From the NCBI RefSeq assembly GCF_002217925.1, contig NZ_BCMF01000009.1, positions 1 to 64,000 of the forward strand: 64,000 nucleotides of DNA. The letters are read 5' to 3'. The notes under the pieces are model-generated. The model was not told where the DNA came from. It was given only the letters and a program-made list of their open reading frames with translations, and ran no database searches. This document shows, one piece after another, positions 42,725 to 52,248 of this stretch. The DNA comes from Secundilactobacillus mixtipabuli. Lineage in GTDB: Bacteria > Bacillota > Bacilli > Lactobacillales > Lactobacillaceae. The position numbers and the translations under genes are program-made. Every line of letters starts with the position of its first letter. Position 1 is the first letter of the stretch.

Positions 42725-42777
42725 AAAAGAGAAGCCAAAGGACTTTCAAAAGTCTTCTGGCTTCTCTTTTTTTGTAA
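42725..42777 (+). terminator. Strong hairpin with T run
   Basis: AAAAGAGAAGCC.../...GGCTTCTCTTTTTTT with inner AAAGGACTTT/AGTCTTCT pairs. Also fits the end of the convergent small membrane protein gene. Confidence 0.75.
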
Positions 42778-42786
42778 ATCACTAGT

Positions 42787-43014
42787 TTATTGTTTCTCAT
42801 GCCGCCTTAGTCTTCTTTTCTTTTTTTCGTTCAGAATAATGAGAACAATAATACCTATCGTCTCCACAAAACCATCCAAAACTAACACACTAGTTAGCCA
42901 AAAAGACGGGAAATACCAGTCCAAAATTAGTAACACAATTCCGATACCGCCCAAAATATCTAAAGCATTGCTCCATGAATCAAATGGTTTTAAAAATACC
43001 TTAGAAGGTTTCAT
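42787..43014 (-). CDS. Possible small two-helix membrane protein
   Basis: A 75-residue frame with two hydrophobic segments (about 16-34 and 38-60) and a strongly basic end (E-K-K-K-R-R-L-R-R). A terminator-type hairpin follows on the minus strand. There is no good Shine-Dalgarno before the ATG and I recognise no family, so it may be real but poorly expressed, or spurious. Confidence 0.35.
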   Translation of the reverse strand: MKPSKVFLKPFDSWSNALDILGGIGIVLLILDWYFPSFWLTSVLVLDGFVETIGIIVLIILNEKKKRRLRRHEKQ

Positions 43015-43149
43015 CAGTTATTCTACAAACTTCTTTCTATTATTTTTGGATCCAGAATATTTTAAGTGTCACATACAGAGCGTTTATCAGTCAAGTGATT
43101 TAATCAGCCATTGGGCTAACAAACGTTTTTACCTTTATTGATATTTACC

Positions 43150-43354
43150 CATTTGCGACAGCAACCAGACAGTTCCGCTGACTAAAATGCGGCAGCGTAA
43201 ATGCAGTGGAGTGAAACCAGGCAGATCGTGGTGTCGAAAGCAGTTAGCTTCCGTCCTTTGGAAGGTTACTGCTTTGCGCAGACGGAGGAGATCCGCCCTG
43301 AGCGAAGCGAAGTGCTAGCTCCGGAGCAAGCCACGACGAGCTGCCTGGTTTCAC
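43150..43354 (+). repeat. Dispersed repeat family B, long-hairpin copy
   Basis: The left part matches the repeat at 42641. The right part is a ~145-base inverted repeat with a perfect 14-bp outer arm (GTGAAACCAGGCAG at 43211-43224 with 43341-43354), CGTGG/CCACG and further inner pairing (AAGCAGTTAGCTTCC...GGAAGGTTACTGCTT). GC-rich and non-coding. It lies downstream of xpkA. Confidence 0.7.
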
Positions 43355-43410
43355 GCAACGAAATGAGCCCTTATTCTATCTCCTTACTTAATATCGATCT
43401 TACTCGACAA

Positions 43411-43448
43411 AAAAGCACTTCGAGAACTAAATCTCGAAGTGCTTTTAA
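43411..43448 (-). terminator. Terminator of the phosphoketolase gene
   Basis: A perfect 15-bp stem (43411-43425 with 43432-43446) with T's on the minus strand, 20 bases past the xpkA stop. Confidence 0.9.
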
Positions 43449-43468
43449 AATGCTTTTAAGCAATTGAA

Positions 43469-45847
43469 TTACTTAAGTGGTGTCCACTTCCAGTTGTTAA
43501 CTTCTGGCATATCGGTACCATTTTCACGGATGTAAGCCGTGTGCTTAGCAACCATGTCATCCATATGCTGTTCGAAGGAAGCACCTTTGATAGCATATTC
43601 TGGCATGCTCAGCAAAGCATCCTTTGCCAAGTGGTAACGGTCGAGTTCATTCAAGACACGCATGTCAAATGGTGTGGTGATATCACCGTTTTCACGGTAA
43701 CCATGAACACGAAGGTTGTGGTTGTGACGGTCGAAGAACATGTCACGGACAATGTCTTCATAACCGTGGAAGGCGAAGATAACTGGCTTGTCAGTAGTGA
43801 AGTAACGGTCGAATTCTTCGTCACTCAGGCCACGAGGGTCTTTTTCTGGTGAACGAAGCTTCAAGATGTCAACAACGTTAATGACCCGCATCTTCAATTC
43901 TGGGAATGCGTCATGCAGCAATGAAACGGCCGCAAAGACTTCCCAAGTTGGTTCACTACCAGCAGCAGCGAAGACAATGTCAGGTTCTTGACCCTGATCA
44001 GTTGAAGCCCAGTCGATGTAACCTAAACCATTGTGGACCAGGTTAGTGGCTTCGTCGATTGAGAACCATTGTGGACGTGGGTGCTTTGAAGTAACCAGCA
44101 AGTTGATTGTTTGATAGCTGCGGAATGCAACATCAGCAACGGCGAGCAAGGTGTTAGCGTCACCTGGCAAGTATTCACGAATTAACTCTGGCTTCTTTTC
44201 GTACAAGTGAGTTAACATACCTGGGTCTTGGTGAGTGTAACCATTGTGGTCTTGCTGGAAGACAGTTGAAGTATCCACGAAGTTCAATGAAGGATACTGC
44301 TTGCGCCATGATTGTTCAGAAGCTTTACGTAACCACTTCATGTGTTGTGTCAACATTGAGTCAACGACACGACCAAATGATTCGTAAGTTGCGAAGAAGC
44401 CATGACGACCAGTCAAGACATAACCTTCCAACCAGCCTTCAGCTTGGTGTTCAGAAAGTTGTGAATCGATGACACGGCCTTGAGGAGCCATGTTTTCGTC
44501 GTTAGGTTCTTTGATTGATTCTTCCCATTGACGCTTACCAGTATCAAGCATTGAGTACAAACGGTTTGACTTCGTTTCGTCAGGACCGAATGCACGGAAG
44601 TTATCAGGGTTCATCTTCATGGTATCAGCAACCCAGTCAGACCAAACGATCATGTCTTGAGCAGTGATAGCACCTGGAGTCTTAACCTTGATAGCATACT
44701 TCTTGTAGTCAGGCAGCTTCAATGGTTCTGGCTTGATCCCACCGTTAGTGATAGGGTTCATAGCCATCCGTTGTTCGCCCTTAGGCGCCATATCACGAAC
44801 GGATTGCTTGATTGTGCCATCTTCATTAAAGAAGTCTTCTGGCTTGTATGACTTCAACCACTTAACTAATTGGTCAGCATGTTCCATAGCACCTGAGGCA
44901 ATTGGTAGCGGAACTTGGTGAGCACGGAATGAACCTTCAACGGGGTTACCATCGAAGTCTTCCTTAGGACCAGTCCAGCCTTTAGGTGAACGGAAGATGA
45001 TCATTGGCCAGTTAGGTAATGAATTATCATTGTTTTCGCGGGCATTCTTTTGAATAGCGCGAATCTTTTCAATGGCTTTGTCCATAGCCTTAGCCATGTC
45101 TTCGTGAACGGGTTCGTGATCGTCAGGGTTCTTAACTTCAACGAACTCTGGATCCCAGCCCATTCCTTTGAAGTAGCTAGTCAAGTCTTCATCACTCATC
45201 CGTGAAAGGATGGTTGGGTTAGAAATCTTGAAGCCGTTCATGTTAATAATTGGTAAAACAGCACCATCTTTAATTGGGTTGATGAACTTGTCTGAGAACC
45301 ATGATGTTGCTAATGGACCAGTTTCGGATTCACCATCACCAATTTCAACAGCGGCAATTACGTCTGGGTTATCTAAAATGGCACCAGTACCGTGTGAAAG
45401 TGAGTAACCAAGTTCGCCACCTTCGTGGATTGAACCTGGTGTTTCAGGGGCAGCATGTGAGGCAACGCCACCTGGGAATGAGAATTGCTTGAATAATTTC
45501 TGAAGACCCTTTTCGTCTTGAGAAATGTTAGGGTAGATTTCTGAATAACTGCCATCAAGATATGAGTTAGAAACCATAACTTGACCACCATGCCCTGAAC
45601 CTTCAATGTAGAACATATTCAAATCATACTTCTTGATGACCCGATTTAAATGTGCGTAGATAAAGTTTTGAGAAACAATTGTTCCCCAGTGACCAATCGG
45701 CTTAATTTTAACATCGTCTGAAGTCAAGTCGCGGTTCAATAATGGGTTGTCCCGTAGATATAGTTGACCAACAGATAAATAGTTGGCGGCACGCCAATAC
45801 GTGTCAACGCCTTCCAAATACTGTTTGGAATCGTAATCTTCTGCCAT
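43469..45847 (-). CDS. xpkA: Xylulose-5-phosphate/fructose-6-phosphate phosphoketolase
   Basis: A 792-residue ThDP-dependent enzyme that splits xylulose 5-P with phosphate into acetyl-P and glyceraldehyde 3-P; it is the core of heterolactic fermentation. Typical elements: [11 protein letters not shown], the [12 protein letters not shown] ThDP-binding motif and [11 protein letters not shown] in the middle domain. The length and start (M-A-E-D-Y-D) are as in other lactobacilli. AAAGGAG is ten bases before ATG. Monocistronic, with a promoter at 45986-45959. Confidence 0.98.
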   Translation of the reverse strand: MAEDYDSKQYLEGVDTYWRAANYLSVGQLYLRDNPLLNRDLTSDDVKIKPIGHWGTIVSQNFIYAHLNRVIKKYDLNMFYIEGSGHGGQVMVSNSYLDGSYSEIYPNISQDEKGLQKLFKQFSFPGGVASHAAPETPGSIHEGGELGYSLSHGTGAILDNPDVIAAVEIGDGESETGPLATSWFSDKFINPIKDGAVLPIINMNGFKISNPTILSRMSDEDLTSYFKGMGWDPEFVEVKNPDDHEPVHEDMAKAMDKAIEKIRAIQKNARENNDNSLPNWPMIIFRSPKGWTGPKEDFDGNPVEGSFRAHQVPLPIASGAMEHADQLVKWLKSYKPEDFFNEDGTIKQSVRDMAPKGEQRMAMNPITNGGIKPEPLKLPDYKKYAIKVKTPGAITAQDMIVWSDWVADTMKMNPDNFRAFGPDETKSNRLYSMLDTGKRQWEESIKEPNDENMAPQGRVIDSQLSEHQAEGWLEGYVLTGRHGFFATYESFGRVVDSMLTQHMKWLRKASEQSWRKQYPSLNFVDTSTVFQQDHNGYTHQDPGMLTHLYEKKPELIREYLPGDANTLLAVADVAFRSYQTINLLVTSKHPRPQWFSIDEATNLVHNGLGYIDWASTDQGQEPDIVFAAAGSEPTWEVFAAVSLLHDAFPELKMRVINVVDILKLRSPEKDPRGLSDEEFDRYFTTDKPVIFAFHGYEDIVRDMFFDRHNHNLRVHGYRENGDITTPFDMRVLNELDRYHLAKDALLSMPEYAIKGASFEQHMDDMVAKHTAYIRENGTDMPEVNNWKWTPLK

Positions 45848-45958
45848 TAGAGTAACACTCCTTTAATTGATTAAAGATAACTGCACGACGTAATCAATGC
45901 AGCTGAATATGAGGCGTGAATTACCAGATACGTATTGTACCGATAATTTACACCCACT

Positions 45959-45993
45959 ATGATAGTCCCATTTACATAAAAGTCAACCGCTTT
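45959..45993 (-). promoter_or_regulatory. Promoter of xpkA with possible cre overlap
   Basis: Minus strand TTGACT (45986-45981) and TATCAT (45964-45959), 16 bases apart. TCAAAGCGGTTGAC across the -35 is a weak cre-like word with two or more mismatches. The rest of 45848-46183 shows nothing further. Confidence 0.55.
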
Positions 45994-46183
45994 GAAAATT
46001 GATGCGGTCCAATTTCTAGACAAAATCAAGTGACTAAAATAAAACAGCCAAACGCCGATATCAAAGAGTTTGACGATGACTGTCGCGTTTACATTAACCG
46101 TCAAAAACTGAAAATACCATCTCAATTGGCTTTAACTATGACTAGTTTACGCAGTGCATTCCCCAACACCCTAATCACTGCAA

Positions 46184-46242
46184 TTGACAGCTTATTTACA
46201 AGGTGTTACATTACAAATAACATGTTAATCAAAAAGTAACAC
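46184..46242 (+). promoter_or_regulatory. Promoter and inverted repeats upstream of the NmrA-like gene
   Basis: TTGACA (46184-46189), 17 bases, TACATT (46207-46212). GTGTTAC and GTAACAC (46236-46242) flank the start region, and TGTTA/TAACA lies across the -10. A target for the Rrf2 regulator two genes on is plausible. Confidence 0.5.
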
Positions 46243-46260
46243 TTAAAAAGGGGTAATATC

Positions 46261-47115
46261 ATGACAACTTATGCTGTAACAGGCGTCACCGGCCATTTTG
46301 GTAACCGAGCATTAACCACACTGGTACAATTAGTGCCAGATGCTCACATCATTGCTTTAGCAAGAAATGTCGATAAAGCTTCAAAATCAGTTCCTGCTGG
46401 TATTGAAGTTCGAAAAGGCGATTATACAGACCAGCAAAGTTTGACTCAATCATTAACCGGCGTTGATAAATTGCTGTTTGTGTCATCAATCCCTGGTGCT
46501 GAAATGCCGCGACAAACGCAGCATCAAAACGTCATCAACGCGGCTAAGGCGGCGGGTGTCAGCTATATAGCCTATACGAGCTATCCGCAACTGGAATCAG
46601 CTCAATCTCCTCTGAGCGAAGACCATAAGTATACCGAAAAAGCCATTTTAACTAGTGGCATTCCTCACAGTTTTCTGCGTAATAACTGGTATCTGGAAAA
46701 TGATTTAGACCCAATCAAGGCTGCATTAAAGGGTCACCCTTTCGAATACGTGGCTGGGAATGGCCGCGTCGGCTGGGCAGCTGAAAGTGATTATGCTGAT
46801 GCGGCTGCTAAGGTCATGACGCTTGATCAGCCCAAGGCGATTTATGAATTTGCGGGTGCGTCTCGCTCGTATTCGGATTTGGCCGAAATTGTGAAGACAG
46901 TCAGTGATAAGCCGTTTGAAGTCCGTGCTGAAAGTGAGGCCACCTACCAGCAAAACTTGATCGACAATGGACTGGATTCTGGTACAGCTTCAATCGTGAC
47001 GTCAATTCAAGCACTCATTAATAGCGGTGATTTAACGGAAGAGACCAGTGATTTGACTGCTGTACTGGGTCGTCCGCAAACCGATATAGCTGATTTAATT
47101 CAATCTTATAAGTAA
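46261..47115 (+). CDS. NmrA-like NAD(P)-binding protein (quinone oxidoreductase 2 type)
   Basis: A 284-residue short-chain dehydrogenase-like protein. It starts T-G-V-T-G-H-F-G-N-R (Rossmann dinucleotide loop), with A-R-N-V-D-K after the second strand and F-L-R-N-N-W-Y-L-E-N in the central region. This is the QorB/YtfG form, NADPH:quinone oxidoreductase 2 or a redox-sensing non-catalytic relative. AAAAGGGG precedes the ATG. An Rrf2 regulator lies 63 bases downstream in the same direction, a frequent partner of such genes. Confidence 0.85.
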   Translation: MTTYAVTGVTGHFGNRALTTLVQLVPDAHIIALARNVDKASKSVPAGIEVRKGDYTDQQSLTQSLTGVDKLLFVSSIPGAEMPRQTQHQNVINAAKAAGVSYIAYTSYPQLESAQSPLSEDHKYTEKAILTSGIPHSFLRNNWYLENDLDPIKAALKGHPFEYVAGNGRVGWAAESDYADAAAKVMTLDQPKAIYEFAGASRSYSDLAEIVKTVSDKPFEVRAESEATYQQNLIDNGLDSGTASIVTSIQALINSGDLTEETSDLTAVLGRPQTDIADLIQSYK

Positions 47116-47178
47116 CGGCTTGTATCGGGACGGGCATTTGCTATAGAATGGATTCACTATTTAATCGAGGTTATTAAG

Positions 47179-47619
47179 ATGAAGTATTCTCACAAATTAA
47201 GCGATGCCGTGCACGTCCTTGCCTATATCGACATCTTTCAAGATGATGGCGACTTATCCAGTAATAGCATCGCGCTGAGCATCGAATCAAATCCAAGCTT
47301 AGTCCGACGTCTCATGTCAGCCTTAGTTAAGGCAGGCTTATTAGTCACCCAACCTGGTATTGCCGCGCCGTCCTTATCCAAGCCCACTGCCGAAATTTCG
47401 TTGCTCGAAGTTTATAATGCTGTCGAGGATGATCACAGCCTATTGCATGTTGACGAAAAAACTAACCCAAATTGTCTGGTTGGTGCGAATATTCAAGGTG
47501 CACTTAATGATGCATATGCCAAAGTTCAGGCACAAGCTGAACAAAGTATGGCGGAAATAACGCTAGACCAGATCGTCGATGATATTCAAGTACGTCGATT
47601 GAAGGCAGCAAACAAATAG
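47179..47619 (+). CDS. Rrf2-family regulator (YwnA-like)
   Basis: A 146-residue winged-helix regulator: H-V-L-A-Y-I start, recognition S-N-S-I-A-L-S-I-E-S-N-P-S-L-V-R-R-L-M-S and the typical C-terminal dimerisation helix. Only one cysteine is present (N-P-N-C-L-V-G), not the three that bind Fe-S in IscR/NsrR, so it is likely a YwnA-type, non-cluster sensor. Probably autoregulates the NmrA-like/Rrf2 operon. Confidence 0.85.
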   Translation: MKYSHKLSDAVHVLAYIDIFQDDGDLSSNSIALSIESNPSLVRRLMSALVKAGLLVTQPGIAAPSLSKPTAEISLLEVYNAVEDDHSLLHVDEKTNPNCLVGANIQGALNDAYAKVQAQAEQSMAEITLDQIVDDIQVRRLKAANK

Positions 47620-47620
47620 C

Positions 47621-47664
47621 AAAAATGGTCAGTCCTCGTGATACACAGGGCTGGCCATTTTGTT
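47621..47664. terminator. Terminator between Rrf2 gene and convergent ndpA-like gene
   Basis: AAAATGGTCAG...CTGGCCATTTT stem (47621-47662) with flanking A/T; bidirectional. Confidence 0.75.
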
Positions 47665-47666
47665 AT

Positions 47667-48638
47667 TTATTCTCGTTCAACATTTTTCACAATGACAGAC
47701 ATGGTGCCATCAGGATTGGTTCGAAACTCAACGACGTCCTTATTTTTCAAAACGTCTACCGGCACCGTCATTTCAATCCCGTTGCCAAGCTTGATTTTTT
47801 GCTTTTGATACTTTTTCTCAAAGATCGGTGCGTTTGGCACCCGCACCGTCTCCGCAACCCCGCGTTCCTTCAGCTTTTCTTTAAAAGCGACTTTAGCTTC
47901 CGGATTATTTTGAAAGACGGTGTCTGCAACGTAGTCACTATCGATACTTTCGTCCTTTTTAATACTCTCATAAACGGCTTTATGAGTCTCCGGTACTGTT
48001 AGTACGTCAGTCTCAGTATACTTCTTAGCCGTTTCTTTCACCGTTTTTTCGATGACTTTAATGTGTTCAGAGACTTTTTTGACTGGTGGAATTTTCAAAA
48101 TATTTTGGGCGAAGCTCCAATCCTCACCATTGTTGTCATACTTCTTCGATTGAACGCGGATCGTATTTCCCATGACCAAGAACCCGTCCTTAACCGTTTG
48201 AACCGGCGCTGGCAAAATGGTTTTATTTTGAATGATGGTATTGACCAACGTGTCATTATCATACTCGATCGCATGCGAATACTTCGCGGTGTAGTCAAGC
48301 TTAACCATCCCAGTCAGCTCAACCAAATCATCGTTTTGGGCGCGGAAAAAGAGCAGGTCGCCGCCGCTGATTTTGGTAGCGCCTTTGATAGCATCAAAAA
48401 AGGCCAAACTAATTTGAGCGGAATGATCAACAAAATTAGCCGGATCATCTACGAGCTGTTTCACAACCTGACAGTCCTCAAGGTTGGTTTCCGTATACTC
48501 AGTTTTCATTAACTTGTCGATGAGCTTTTGGAGATATTCCTCCATAACCACGTTACCTGGGTCAACCGCCTGATGCGACACCACAACATTGCCTGAATCC
48601 TTGTCCATCACGTGGACAACTGCCTTTAATATTCTCAT
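47667..48638 (-). CDS. Nucleoid-associated protein (NdpA/YejK family)
   Basis: A 323-residue protein of the 37-kDa nucleoid-associated family. The N-terminal beta-rich region (I-L-K-A-V-V-H-V-M-D) and the C-terminal part with N-G-I-E-M-T-V-P are characteristic. Members bind the nucleoid and are also found near phage or plasmid genes; its role in lactobacilli is unclear. GTAGGAG precedes the ATG. It is alone, convergent with the Rrf2 gene. Confidence 0.75.
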   Translation of the reverse strand: MRILKAVVHVMDKDSGNVVVSHQAVDPGNVVMEEYLQKLIDKLMKTEYTETNLEDCQVVKQLVDDPANFVDHSAQISLAFFDAIKGATKISGGDLLFFRAQNDDLVELTGMVKLDYTAKYSHAIEYDNDTLVNTIIQNKTILPAPVQTVKDGFLVMGNTIRVQSKKYDNNGEDWSFAQNILKIPPVKKVSEHIKVIEKTVKETAKKYTETDVLTVPETHKAVYESIKKDESIDSDYVADTVFQNNPEAKVAFKEKLKERGVAETVRVPNAPIFEKKYQKQKIKLGNGIEMTVPVDVLKNKDVVEFRTNPDGTMSVIVKNVERE

Positions 48639-48688
48639 GGGACTACTCCTACTTGATTTAATTTACTTGCTATCATTAAGATAAACTA

Positions 48689-48724
48689 AAAGGGTTAGCG
48701 GCACGCGACGCGCCCCTAACCCTC
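48689..48724 (-). terminator. Terminator of the GntR gene
   Basis: GGGTTAG/CTAACCC outer stem with a GC-rich, self-complementary inner part, followed by TTTT on the minus strand. Confidence 0.65.
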
Positions 48725-48760
48725 AATCATTCGCTTAATCACTCATCCAATGCCGGTCTG

Positions 48761-49489
48761 CTACTCTTCATCCAAAGTAACAAACGTGTTGTAATTAAAG
48801 TAATCATAGCGTAAACGCATATTAGACACTTCAAACGGTGTACCATCATCTAGGAAGAAAATACCTTCCATAATGGCAACCGGTTCAGTTGGTTTTAACC
48901 CTAACAAGTCTTGATCTTCTTCGTTTGATGGCGCCACTTTGACCGTCATAAATGACTTGGTAACCACCTTATTTTGAACGTCTTCTAAATAATTAAAGAT
49001 TGAACCAGACACAACTTTTTGCGATAATTCCGGTACAATTCTAATTGGAATAAACCCGCGCTCAATCATAAATGGATGGTCATCAAACAATCGCAGCCGC
49101 TTGATTTCATACACAAAATCGCCCTTTTCCAAGAACAGATCCTGCTGCATTTCCTCATTAGCCGGAACCACTTTGAAGGACAATAACTTAATGCCCTGCG
49201 TTTGACCATCACTCTTAAAACTGTCGGTAATCCCTAGATTTGACCCCTCATAGTGAAAAATCGTCTGGTTCTTCATGTATAATGGGTTAATGAAAGTACC
49301 GGAACCGCGTTTCTTGAAAATAATCCCTTGATTTGCTAAAACACTAAGTGCGCGCTTGATTGAACTACGGCTGACGTTGTATGCTTCACTTAGACTTCGC
49401 TCATCTGGTAGTCGTTTGTCTGGAAACTGATTATCGTGAATTCGCGATTTCAAGTCGTGCAATACTCTTCTGTAAACTAAATCTGTCAT
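48761..49489 (-). CDS. GntR-family (HutC subfamily) regulator
   Basis: A 242-residue regulator: winged helix (L-P-D-E-R-S-L-S-E-A-Y-N-V-S-R-S-S-I-K-R-A-L, about 25-50) and a C-terminal UTRA effector domain (about 90-235, E-R-G-F-I-P-I). This architecture fits sugar or amino sugar phosphate sensors such as TreR/NagR/BglR. ATG 49489 follows AGGGAG. No sugar uptake genes are adjacent, so its targets are elsewhere or unknown. The longer upstream frame lacks a ribosome site. Confidence 0.85.
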   Translation of the reverse strand: MTDLVYRRVLHDLKSRIHDNQFPDKRLPDERSLSEAYNVSRSSIKRALSVLANQGIIFKKRGSGTFINPLYMKNQTIFHYEGSNLGITDSFKSDGQTQGIKLLSFKVVPANEEMQQDLFLEKGDFVYEIKRLRLFDDHPFMIERGFIPIRIVPELSQKVVSGSIFNYLEDVQNKVVTKSFMTVKVAPSNEEDQDLLGLKPTEPVAIMEGIFFLDDGTPFEVSNMRLRYDYFNYNTFVTLDEE

Positions 49490-49648
49490 TCCAATCTCCC
49501 TTGCAACCAGCTCACTGATTTTATAATTAAATCGAGTATAACAGATTTTGTAGTGTTCGGATAGATTGAAACGCACTATTCATTAAATTGGTCCTTATTA
49601 ATTGTTTATCTGGACTGCACCAAATTTATTATGTAAGGAATGGTCACT

Positions 49649-50158
49649 ATGTCAAAAAAGAAGAAAAAGAGTCAATTACATAAAACCTTAGTCGAACAGA
49701 TCCTCGACAAAGCTAAAATCAGCTATGTACAGTTATCATTTGCCACTCACGAAGCTGGTGACGTTCAGCAAATGGATGTCGATGAAAGCACCTTCGACCA
49801 GCACACCATCTATAAAACGCTGGTAGCTTCGGGGAAAACGACTGGTCCAGTTGTCGGTGTTCTGCCATTAGATACGCACTTGGATCTTAAAAAGTTAGCT
49901 AAAGCTTCAGGGAATAAGAAAGTCAACATGGTGCCATTGAAAGAATTGGTAAAGACGACCGGCTACGAACACGGTGCTAATACCCCGATTGGTATTTGGG
50001 AAAAGCTTAAATACCCCATTTACTTTGATAATACCGCCAAAGAACAGGGTGAAATTATTGTTTCTTCAGGGCAGATTGGCCGTTCTGTGAAAGTGAATGC
50101 TGAGGCAGTCTGCAAACTGGTAAATGGTCATTTTGTAGATTTACTAGAAGAAGAATAG
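49649..50158 (+). CDS. ybaK: YbaK/EbsC-type aminoacyl-tRNA deacylase
   Basis: A 169-residue editing domain that hydrolyses mischarged Cys-tRNA(Pro) (or Ala-tRNA(Pro)) in trans. The motif K-T-L-V-A-S-G-K-T-T-G-P-V-V-G-V contains the conserved lysine, and the G-A-N-T-P-I-G and S-S-G-Q-I-G-R segments close the pocket. The N-terminus is basic (K-K-K-K-K). ATG 49649 follows AAGGAA by eight bases. Which charged tRNA it clears cannot be decided here. Confidence 0.9.
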   Translation: MSKKKKKSQLHKTLVEQILDKAKISYVQLSFATHEAGDVQQMDVDESTFDQHTIYKTLVASGKTTGPVVGVLPLDTHLDLKKLAKASGNKKVNMVPLKELVKTTGYEHGANTPIGIWEKLKYPIYFDNTAKEQGEIIVSSGQIGRSVKVNAEAVCKLVNGHFVDLLEEE

Positions 50159-50198
50159 GCGCTCTTGCTTTCTGAATACTGCTGATAAACAAGACGCG

Positions 50199-50420
50199 TG
50201 TGACATAAGTCTATGTCGACAAGGATTTAATCTAATTTCTCGACTCACACATAGCCTAAAATTTACTTTAGTTCCATTACTTGAATATAGCCTTAACCTG
50301 TTCCACAACTCAGATTCCGGCCATATAACCACAAATAACGTCATCCCGATAAAACCCATTGGAATGACGTTATTTGTGGTTATATTCTGGAATCTACCGA
50401 GTTGTGTCACAGCCTCTTGT
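50199..50420 (-). repeat. Dispersed repeat family C, copy 1
   Basis: A ~220-base non-coding element in reverse orientation to the copy at 56238-56456. It contains a very long hairpin: CCACAAATAACGTCATTCC and GGGATGACGTTATTTGTGG arms, extended by GATTCC.../...GGAATC and CAACTC/GAGTTG. A second inverted part ends TTGTCGACATAGACTTATG. It starts five bases past the HD-gene stop codon. Confidence 0.75.
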
Positions 50421-50424
50421 TTAC

Positions 50425-51093
50425 TTATCTCATACCATTCCACTCTGCTTTAAAATTCTCCAAAAAGTCGGTCATCGTTTTTTGCCGCCCCTTGGCGATT
50501 TTTTTGGCTACCGGCGTATTCATACTATCTGGCAACTTCAGCAATTTTTCGTAGAAATGATTAATAATCGTTTCGTTATCTAAATTACGGTACTCGGCCT
50601 TTGTCATATTTTGACGTGGCTTGATTTTAGGATCATAAATTTTTTCACTATGATGTCCACCGTAATAGATGGCTCTAGCAATCCCAATTGCGCCGATAGC
50701 GTCTAATCGGTCCGCATCCTGAACAATCTGACCCTCTAATGGTAATGGGTGCTGATCATCCGTTAGTGATTTACTAAATGACATATTGTTAATGATAAAC
50801 ATCACCGTCTGCACTTGATCTGGACCGAAACCGATTGAACTTAAAAAACGCTCCACATTCCGTTGCGCAGTTAATACGTCAGAAACCAGCTTATCATCAA
50901 TCACATCGTGAAGATAAGCTGAGCTTAGCGTTATCAAATAGTCGGCTGACGGTTCTTCTGCCAACAGCATTTTAGCATTCGTCACTACCCGGTTAATGTG
51001 ATCAATACCATGACCAGTGGCATCGCCTGCCAATTTTTGCGAGGTATATTTACTAATTGCAGCTAATTGCTCAGTTGCTTCCAAGTCACTCAC
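50425..51093 (-). CDS. HD-domain phosphohydrolase
   Basis: A metal-dependent phosphohydrolase of about 220 residues. H-G-I-D-H near residue 29 and Y-L-H-D-V-I-D-D-K near 73 provide the HD ligands, with D-R-L-D-A-I-G later; it resembles the YedJ/YpgQ nucleotidase-like group. GTG 51093 overlaps its own AGGTGA site; TTG 51084, four codons later, is better spaced and could be the true start. Substrate unknown, possibly (deoxy)nucleotides. Confidence 0.85.
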   Translation of the reverse strand: MSDLEATEQLAAISKYTSQKLAGDATGHGIDHINRVVTNAKMLLAEEPSADYLITLSSAYLHDVIDDKLVSDVLTAQRNVERFLSSIGFGPDQVQTVMFIINNMSFSKSLTDDQHPLPLEGQIVQDADRLDAIGAIGIARAIYYGGHHSEKIYDPKIKPRQNMTKAEYRNLDNETIINHFYEKLLKLPDSMNTPVAKKIAKGRQKTMTDFLENFKAEWNGMR

Positions 51094-51287
51094 CTAAACT
51101 TTCTCAATAATAGAAGATATTCTACTTGATTATTATTAATTTTCAATTAGAATGAATGCTTTCCCAAACTTTGTCATCCAGATGTAAAATACCAATGTGC
51201 GGTTTTCGCATCTTTCCTTGCTTCCCCTACTTAAACATGCTAAATTCAGATGAGAAATAGATTAACTAAAGGAGGATCATCGTTCAA

Positions 51288-52040
51288 ATGACACCCGTAT
51301 CTTTCAAGGGACTTTCGTTAGGCAGCGGCGTACCTAAAATTTGTGTGCCGCTCACAGGGGCCGATCCCAATATTGTCATTGGCCAAGCAGGAGAAGCCGT
51401 TTCTTCTTCCGCAGATATTGCTGAATGGCGCCTAGATTACTTTAATAATTTAGAAGATACTGCCGAAGTGCTTTCCACAGCAAACCGGCTCATTGAAATC
51501 CTTGGCGACTTGCCTTTAATCATGACGTTACGCGGACGTGCCGAAGGCGGTAAACGCCAAATCGCAGACGCCGATTATTTAGCGATTTACACGCAAATCA
51601 TCCTACATACCGAGGTTACCGCCATTGATGTCGAGTGGCAACGTGATCCCAGTATCACTTCACAGCTGATTACTTTTGCTCGAGCACATCAGGTTCGAAC
51701 CATTATCAGCCATCACGAATTTGAACACACCCCATCGGAATCAGAAATGATCGATCAGCTCACTAAAATGGCCCAACTAGATGGTGATATCGTTAAACTG
51801 GCTGTCATGCCTGAAAATAACGATGATGTTTTGAACCTGATGCTGGCAACCCATCAGGCTAGCCAATCCATTTCCCAGCCGATTATTACAATGGCTATGG
51901 GGCCATTGGGAGCCGTTACCCGGGTAGCCGGTCAGACGTTTAACAGCGTGCTAACCTTCGCCACCACGTCAACGCTGTCAGCGCCGGGACAATTGACGGT
52001 TGACCAAACTCGGCAGATTTTGAAAATTATTGCACAATAA
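51288..52040 (+). CDS. aroD: 3-dehydroquinate dehydratase, type I
   Basis: Third step of the shikimate pathway by a Schiff-base mechanism. 250 residues; E-W-R-L-D-Y-F near 45, catalytic His in I-S-H-H-E-F, Schiff-base Lys in G-D-I-V-K-L-A-V and the late M-A-M-G-P-L-G-A-V-T-R segment are all present. AAAGGAGG is about 12 bases before ATG, somewhat distant. It stands apart from aroEFB and carries no leader-peptide or T-box structure. Confidence 0.95.
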   Translation: MTPVSFKGLSLGSGVPKICVPLTGADPNIVIGQAGEAVSSSADIAEWRLDYFNNLEDTAEVLSTANRLIEILGDLPLIMTLRGRAEGGKRQIADADYLAIYTQIILHTEVTAIDVEWQRDPSITSQLITFARAHQVRTIISHHEFEHTPSESEMIDQLTKMAQLDGDIVKLAVMPENNDDVLNLMLATHQASQSISQPIITMAMGPLGAVTRVAGQTFNSVLTFATTSTLSAPGQLTVDQTRQILKIIAQ

Positions 52041-52140
52041 AATCAGCAATAGTTCCTGTTAAAGAGGCTGAAACCAATAAAAATCAAAAGTTGGGGATCA
52101 AGATTGAAACAGCAAGTAAATGAGAATTTTACCAGAATTA

Positions 52141-52199
52141 TTGAAACAGCTTACACTATCTGCTATATTATTAAGAGCAAGATACGTAAAACGTTTTAC
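52141..52199 (+). promoter_or_regulatory. rbsK promoter with a LacI-type operator
   Basis: TTGAAA (52141-52146), 17 bases, TATATT (52164-52169). The perfect palindrome GTAAAACGTTTTAC (52186-52199), of the RbsR/LacI-family type, lies just downstream of the expected start site and should block transcription when occupied. Confidence 0.75.
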
Positions 52200-52248
52200 T
52201 TAACTTTAATCGTAAATTAAATCACAATTTGAAATGAGGCTTATTAAG

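Noticed and set aside
43201-43467. 88-codon open frame after the xpkA terminator
   Set aside because: It reads through the family B hairpin and the terminator and has no ribosome site.
50144-50443. 99-codon open frame on the minus strand
   Set aside because: It lies within the family C repeat and overlaps both neighbouring genes; no conserved start.
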